Source of the DNA: Gnetum montanum
Lineage: Eukaryota > Streptophyta > Gnetopsida > Gnetales > Gnetaceae
Assembly: GCA_015680685.1 (NCBI GenBank)
Contig: MNCI01011158.1
Coordinates: forward strand, 415,665-443,577
Direction of reading: 5' to 3'
Length of the DNA stretch: 27,913 nt
A program made the position numbers and the translations under genes. Below, one piece after another: positions 20,961 to 27,913 of the stretch (position 1 is its first letter; the number at the start of each line of letters is the position of its first letter). The notes under the pieces were generated by a model. The model searched no databases. It was not told where the DNA came from and was given only the letters and a program-made list of their open reading frames with translations.

Positions 20961-21781
20961 TGATGAACTGCGACATCGCATCCATGATATCAGGTCCACG
21001 ATATCGAATCCAACCATGCGATGTTGGATACCCAATATTGAGGCCTATCTCCTCGCCTATAAATAAGAGGCAGTGCCTTTGGTTTTCACATTAGATAGTT
21101 AGTCCCTTAGCCAAACTCTTGCCATTTTTCCCTCTAGAGTTAGAATTATTTTTGCGTGCCCACAGTAGGAGTCATAGAGTGAACGGATCTTTATTCGAGC
21201 ATTGTGTACTTGAGCATACTTTGTGTACGACAATAAAGATGAACTTTAGGATAAACCTTGCAGCATTCAAAATAGATTAATTAGCATTAATTATTATTTA
21301 ATGCTTTCCTAGTTGATTAATGATTTCTCTCACCATAGGACTCTCTTAGTTAAATACACTCAGTACGACCACTTCGAGCATGCGTGTGGCGCTTAGTAAC
21401 CCAGTAATGATTAACGTTTGGTAATCCCAGCAGCGTTGCACTGGTTCAAGATGTGTACGACAAGTGGGAATGGATAGTGGTGTTAGGAGTAATTAGAACT
21501 TAGTTAATGAGTAGTTAAATTAGATTAGTTACTTAGTTATCTCTCTCTCCCTCCTTACTAGTGCAGGATATAAAACACATAAAAGCTATAATAATCATAT
21601 GCCTCAAGCTTACTTAACCATACAACCGTGACATACAAATAAGTTTGGGAAGACAACAATTAACGAACCTGTTATTGTTCCATAAAGGCACATAGGCACT
21701 TAGCCCTAGGAATTTGACCAGATCGTGTGTGAAACACTCGTATTCGTATGGTTAAGCGTAGGGGTACCTCACCGCTCATCA
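20961..21781 (+). repeat. 3' LTR, Athila-like family
   Basis: 821 bp, same length and ends as the 5' LTR. GATATC sites at 20986 and 21000 keep the 14-bp spacing, and the first is GACATC at 20972. TATAAATA is at 21058-21065 and AATAAA at 21232-21237. Confidence 0.95.
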
Positions 21782-21786
21782 GGTAG
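21782..21786. other. Target-site duplication, right copy (GGTAG)
   Basis: Matches 12147-12151 exactly and abuts the final CA of the 3' LTR. Confidence 0.92.
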
Positions 21787-24700
21787 TGTGATGTCTATTA
21801 GTAACTTTGTTCTATGTGAAAGTTACATGAAATCATTTTTGAAATGGCCATTAGTATAGAATGCCAAGGAGAAGTTAAGATAACTACACAAGTTGAGTTA
21901 CAATGGAAATGATATGTCCAAATAGTAGTAATAATCCATGTAGTTTACCACATATTCTAAACAGCAACATTTTTTTCATGATTTTTTGCACTTATCAGGA
22001 ATCAATGCTAGGAATATGGGCTAAAAAGAAATAAATACATGGATATTCTTATTAAGATTTAATGCTATGAATATAGTCTAAACATAAACTGATATGTAGT
22101 TATTCCTAGGAATCTTTGTAATGACAATAATCAACCATTCATGATCATAAGCCTTTGAACTATGTAAGTATTAAGGCAAAACATCCATAAATGAATACTA
22201 TTACCTATGATTCTAGAGTTATATAAACCTTATGATCCTATCATTTCAATCAACTAATGAAGGCCATCTACATATTTGGAAATTTATGGCTATCCAAAAC
22301 CTTTACAGTGAAGTGGACATTTAGTTAACAAGTAAACAAATAACATTTTTTACCCATAATATAAAAGATGTAAGATTTGGATTTTCTCTATCACAAACTT
22401 TAACTTGGTTGCTTTATAAAAAAGTTAAATAGTAGATGCTTTAAATACCATTTCAAATTGCATTTATCTTAGGAAACTATCCACTTCCCCTATTACACTA
22501 TGTTGTTAAAGTAGACTTAACAAAGTATTTATTGTGGGTTTTGCAACATATTCTTACAACTATGCATCACAATTAATGGCATTTACAAATTGACATTCAA
22601 GCTAATGCAAAAAATATAATGAGTTCTAACACACATTCTCGTATGTTTAATTTCTAAGAATAACTTACTTCTTATTTGGAATACTTTGGCAATAGAAGAT
22701 ATAAAGTGCTATAGGAAAAATTGAACCCATTAGAAGTTGAAACTTTTTATCGATTATTACTCTACAATCATCCTTTTTCAGCATCTTTGTTGATGAAATT
22801 ATTTAAATAAATTATAATAAAAACTCATCCTAAAGAATGGCTAAATTAAGAGACTTCTATGACATTGTGGATGAAAAAATTTAAGATTGCTTTCTCAATT
22901 ATGATGCTAACCAAGTTTGCACTTACATATGACAAGGACTATATTAGAATCTTTGAGAAAATGTAGATGGAAAATTACCATTTCTTTTTATAACTTTCAA
23001 GAAGGTCTTGAACCCTAAGAAAATTATTGATTTAATGTTATTCCAAGTCACTTAGAATGCATAGTTACTACAATAAAAATAGGAATTCATAATATGAGAG
23101 TTTAACCAAGTTATCGATGAATAAATACTTGTGATGATTGAAAATGGCAAATTACCAAACTAGTTACCATTGCAAACTACCTTCACATTTTTCCACGTTG
23201 CCCCACAATTGAAGCACAATATATAAAAATAAAATAATATACTTGAAATTATTGTTGATTAGCTCCAAATATTATCTATACCATATGAATATCTCAAAAT
23301 GCCTTCTGAACTTGATAAAATTTTGGTTCCACATTTAGTTTTAATACTAACATTTTCATTTTCATTTATCATTGGAACATCCACTAGTTAGAAAAACACA
23401 TTTATATTGATCCTAGAAAAAATATCACTTGATTACTACATAATGAAACGATTCAACTAATTAAGGGCTTTTGCACTCCTTATTATTATTGATCATCCAA
23501 ACTACAAAACCTTAATAAAGTCTAGTCCTATGGTGTGGTAGCAAGTGCTTAAAATAATGTTAGATCTTGATAAAAACCATTCAAACCTAGAAAAACAACT
23601 TTTCTCAATAGATTATCAATAAGAATAAACACACTAAATCACATGATGAAGGAATAAAGGATGCTCCAACCCTACAATCATTACAGTATAGATTTAACAC
23701 AAGATATATATTACAATTAACACTTTTTAACTTAGTAGTGGTATTAGAATCTAAGCAATCACTCAAGATTTCATATCATGGAAAGATGATGTTATATATA
23801 TTTATTAGTATATTAGATAATAATAGGAAAAGCAAAATAACATCATGAGAAATAGGGACAACTAGGGTAAATGATGCACCATTGAAAGGATACATATCCT
23901 ACTATCATCACTTTGTTAAGAATGGTTACAATAGATAAAATAAAAACATATATTTCTATAAAGCTTAGATTGTCCATTTGAACACCATGGCAAAAGCTTG
24001 GTACACCTTCAATGATTTTGTGCTACTTTATTGATCAACTTAATGCAACTTAAAAGAGTAAAGAAAACTTTCCATCTACTATGATAATGGACAATGAAAC
24101 AAATGGAAGGATGATATGAATAGTCAATTGGAAACTCAAATAGACTAAGCAAAATAGCATTATAGGCTTTTCTTCATCACATTGCCAAACTGGCAACATC
24201 GCATATAAATAGCTAGTAATAATAATCTAGTCTGCTAAACAATACTCTTGTTAAGGACCTCATAAGTCATCATTCCTGGTGCATCGCTACACTCTATTAG
24301 AGAATGAGAGAAACATAGAAGTAAATAAAATGATAGGATAAATCATGAAGCATTAATGACTACTACATTGAGTACATCCACTCATTCCTATCATGTATTA
24401 GTAACCACCAAATCTCTTCTTAACAACAATATCTAAACTATCTCACCACTGCTTATTTATCTATTTTTTAATTGTTACTTTAGTGGCACTTTATGGATGA
24501 TATGTAATTTTATAGTGACTATAATAAAGTTGATTTATCCATGGCACTTACAAATTACATGCTACTATAACTTTTAAATACATCAAGACACTTTCTTTTG
24601 AGGTAAACTAACATAGTAATCACATTTTCATATACAATGAAATATTCAGATCAATTTACAACATTTGCAAATACTTTTAAAGATTTCCTTAGCACTTTGA

Positions 24701-27700
24701 ATGAATAAACAATGTGATGACTATAATTCAACTATGCTTCTTAATGCATGGAACCACTTCGATCAAGGAGAAAAAGTTCCACTCTAGTTATCAGCATGAA
24801 GAAGTAAATCTAAACATTTAACAGTGGTCTTCAACATTATAAAAGATGTAATAGCATGAGAAAATTTCAAAGGTTAACAGCATGAAGACATGATTCAAAG
24901 AGGAAATAGCATAATAATAGTTTGTCAATTGGTTAATAATTAATATTAGGTAAAAACATGAACAAATGTTTCAAATTTCAACTTTAAGAACTTTAAAATC
25001 AAACATAAAATGAAAGACAACTTAAGTTTGTAACTTCAAAACTTTAGCTTATCATACTATAACACACATGGGAGTGGTATAAAAGGTAGCATCATAAAGT
25101 ATCAAACCTAACATATAGAAATAGTTATTCTCTAACAAAGTATCAATACTTCAAACCTAACAACATGTAAATAAATAATCTTCCTATTGATTGTTTCAAC
25201 TATGCTTCTTAGCACATGGAACTACTTTAATCTAAGACAAAAATTTCCACTATGATAGATATCATCAAGAATTATGGCTCAACATTTTACATTGATTTTC
25301 TACACAATGAAAGGTGGAATAGCACTTCCAAGCACCATCAAGTATTTTATCCTGGGTTTAGAAGATAGGAATTGTATTGTAACTCTAGTCATGATGCATA
25401 AAGATGTCATTGAGTCATCAATCAACTCAATATTCCTTGCACTTGAAACCTTCAAAATATATCCATTTATAGCTTCTACAAACACCATCACTATAACAAA
25501 TCTAACATAGCAAAAAAAACAACTTTTGAACTCACTTTATGGCATCAATGGATCTTATAAGTACTACCAACTAGAACATGCACTAAAACTTTCCATGGCT
25601 TTTCTAAGTGCTATATTACACTAGTAGCAAATTACGTAGTAGGTAAATGTGGAAATTGTCAATAGCATGAACTTACTTATTCCCTATTAATGGTGCCTCC
25701 CTATATCATGAATATGTTTTTGCAATATCAAACATTATGACATCGTACATTTGAAAATACTATTATGACATGTTACAAAATTTTCAATATTATGTAAAAG
25801 CACTCAAACATTGAACCAAATTTCTCATTAAAACATCATTATTAAAAAACATAAAAAAGAAATTTCAAACAAAATTTCTACCAACTGAGACAACTATAAT
25901 CCTTTGATGGATAATAAGCTTGAAGAGGTAAGAACACTATAATGGAGACTTTAGATGAAGAAACTAGGATGCATTCACAATCCTTGCATCATAAACATAG
26001 GCTATGAATATGGAATAATTCTACAGTGCCCAAAAATTCAATATTACAAACATTAGGAATAGACCATTCAATTAAAGTAGATAAGCTATGATGATGTAAA
26101 TCGCACTATACATTAATAGTATACATGAACCAGAGCTTGATAAATAATATAGATTGCTTTACAATATTAGTGAATAATAATACGATGTCATTCCATGGAA
26201 GAATTGCACATGTAACAAAAGTCAATAAATGAAATAACAGTTAGCCATTTTGCAATGATGCTATGTTATGATGGTTACATGCTTCTTAATATTTTTGGCT
26301 GATTTTAGATGATAGCATAACTACACAATTATGGATGATAGCTTTACCATCCAAGGAAGACAAACTAACACTTATAATCAAATTTCAACCTAACTAATGC
26401 CTTGATACATCATTAAATATCAGTAATTTTATTGATACCTTAAATTAATGAATGTTTCCTATTTATTTTTTTTATCATTGTACCACTTTTCACAGGAGAA
26501 TATGTGAACAACTACTTCATGTTAATTTGCATGGAGATGAACTAATTTAGCATATTCTACTAGTCATGATGTATGCAGGAAATCCATGCTAACATAACTC
26601 CCTCTAGATTGGAATCCATCATGGGTAAGGTGATTACAATCTTATGCATATGCCCATCTTAAGGTCATAAAACCATACACATCATGCCCCATATCATACA
26701 TAATGGATGCATGGATTTGGATCCTACTTTAGTTTCTTAATCAATGAATTGGATACTAGACCTATCAAAGTATGAAAGAACATGAATTCATTGGTTTGGA
26801 AGTGATGCCAAATTGTAATATTAAATCACCTCAAGGACAATCCAAGGATGATTAATCATCTAGAGCAAAATTTAAAAACTACCCTCAAACTAACAAAATT
26901 AATGAATTAATTAAACCAACCAAAGCCAATCATCCAACTACCCATCCTATATTCAACAACCAATAGGTTCATCCTATACATGGCACTAAATCTTAGGTAG
27001 TTCAATCATGAAGACATTAAAACAAGCAACAATGAAGAACTAATCATCATGTGACATAATTTGGAGGTGACCATATACCAAGGAGTAACACTGCAAGAAG
27101 GAGTAGGCATACCTTTATTACATGAAAGATATAAATGAAAATGTGTTAGGCATGTCAAACTTGGGTGAACATGGCTTCTACATCAAGGCCATTAGTGGAA
27201 GTAGTACAAATTACAGTATGGAGGATGTGCCAAGAAAAATGATGAGAATAGCATGTGAATCCTTCCATTTGAGACATCTACTTGTGACATCCCATTCCCA
27301 TATGTCATGGCAAATGTCAAATATACATTATATTAGACATTATGCATAAAGGAAATAACAAGAAAAATGTTGAAAAAGAAAGAAAAGAATGTTTTATTGA
27401 TGTGGAATAGAGTATCTGGATCATGCTTTAAAAGTATTCCTTGGGATTTTCTTCCTTTGGCATGTATCCCTTAGAGGCAATCTAGCATTGGCACCACAGT
27501 TAGGCCTACAACCAGCCAAAAGGGATGGATAATCCTCTTCCTATTTTGCTTCACTTGGCTTCCATGACTCACCTTTACTAGCCATGCCACTCCATGTTGG
27601 CACGAACTCTAAGCCTAGGTATAAATGCCTTAGGTCAAACCCCCAAAGGTTACCGAAAAAGACATGTCTGTTATTACAATGTATCCTTTCAGGTCTCAAT

Positions 27701-27755
27701 TACAACATGTCCTTTCAGGTTTTGTTACGATAATGATAACATTTGTTATAAAGAA
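21787..27755. other. AT-rich intergenic DNA without recognisable genes
   Basis: About 6 kb with stops in all frames. The longest ORFs (25274-25510, 27122-27349; 75-78 codons) show no family features. Faint duplications occur: about 22000/22060, 24727/25195 and 25097/25138. The stretch is probably decayed repeat DNA. It continues 10297-12146 across the Athila-like insertion. Confidence 0.65.
27674..27724. repeat. Two tandem units of about 26 bp
   Basis: TTACAATGTATCCTTTCAGG at 27674 is followed by TTACAACATGTCCTTTCAGG at 27700. Two units only, just upstream of the truncated LTR. Confidence 0.8.
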
Positions 27756-27913
27756 TGATGAGCCGCGATATCGCATCCACCCCCGTGATATCGCAGCCCA
27801 CCGCCATGTCTATAAATAAGAGGTGGCTTTCCCTTGTTCAGTCACTTAGACTTAGACCCTTAGCCAAACTATAGCAGTTTTACCATTCCAGAGTTAGAAT
27901 AATTTCCATGTGC
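27756..27913 (+). repeat. Start of another Athila-like LTR, cut by the window edge
   Basis: Begins TGATGAGCCGCGATATC, then GATATC sites at 27767 and 27787, TATAAATA at 27811-27818 and the conserved GAGTTAGAAT block near 27890. It matches the first part of the LTRs at 12152 and 20961. Whether it is a solo LTR or the 5' end of a further element cannot be seen. Confidence 0.9.

Larger units (their letters stand above)
12152..21781 (+). mobile_element. Complete Athila-like Ty3/gypsy LTR retrotransposon, inactive
   Basis: 9630 bp between GGTAG target duplications. Two 821-bp LTRs with TGATGA...TCATCA ends flank a tRNA-Asp-type primer site and one gag-pro-RT-RNaseH-INT reading frame. A 1.8-kb 3' region follows integrase, then a short purine tract before the 3' LTR. 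The lineage call rests on the RT block Val-Phe-Met-Asp-Asp-Phe, the downstream Val-Gln-Glu-Gly...Leu-Gly-His-Lys-Ile-Ser block, the C-x2-C-x3-H-x4-C knuckle and the primer site. Many point stops and one frameshift make it unable to produce its enzymes. Confidence 0.93.

Noticed and set aside
27122-27349. 75-codon ORF in the AT-rich flank as a possible host gene
   Set aside because: No domain, no splice context, no codon signal above the background; expected by chance.
21787-27755. Possible host gene exons in the 6-kb flank
   Set aside because: Stops are dense in all frames and no paired splice sites joining a frame could be found.

Overview
This is nuclear DNA from a plant, almost certainly a seed plant. 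It is built almost entirely of nested, decayed LTR retrotransposons of the Ty3/gypsy (Metaviridae) superfamily in AT-rich intergenic DNA. The polyproteins resemble the plant-specific Tat and Athila lineages. I see no ordinary host gene, rRNA, tRNA or CRISPR. The species cannot be told from the sequence.

Layout. (1) 1-8175: a Tat-like element on the minus strand, its far end off the left edge. Read in its own direction it has a 5' LTR (about 8175 to 6625), a putative primer-binding site, gag and a retropepsin. Where reverse transcriptase, RNase H and integrase should follow there is only a 0.6-kb repeat-rich spacer. Beyond it, on the opposite (plus) strand, lies a five-exon gene whose four short GT-AG introns all keep one reading frame. 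(2) 8176-10296: the 5' end of an Athila-like element on the minus strand (LTR, tRNA-Asp-type primer site, gag N-terminal half). Its gag is cut at 8175/8176, so the Tat-like element appears to have jumped into it. (3) 10297-12151: AT-rich DNA without genes. (4) 12152-21781: a structurally complete Athila-like element of the same LTR family on the plus strand. It has two 821-bp LTRs, a 5-bp target duplication GGTAG, and a gag-pro-RT-RNaseH-INT polyprotein spoiled by point stops and one frameshift. (5) 21782-27755: 6 kb of AT-rich DNA with faint internal repeats. (6) 27756-27913: the first 158 bp of another LTR of the Athila-like family.

How the parts relate. The Athila-like copy in (4) carries a full set of protein domains but is dead; the LTR copies differ at about 90 of 821 sites by my hand count. 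The Tat-like element looks non-autonomous: it encodes capsid and protease but, in the visible part, no copying or integrating enzyme. Most points of interest are in it: the spliced antisense gene, U3 hairpin repeats built on TTACGCT/AGCGTAA, the same GCGTAA word in the spacer, and a GGCC-bounded minisatellite. The Athila-like LTRs carry their own oddity, GATATC palindromes at 14-bp spacing upstream of the TATA box.
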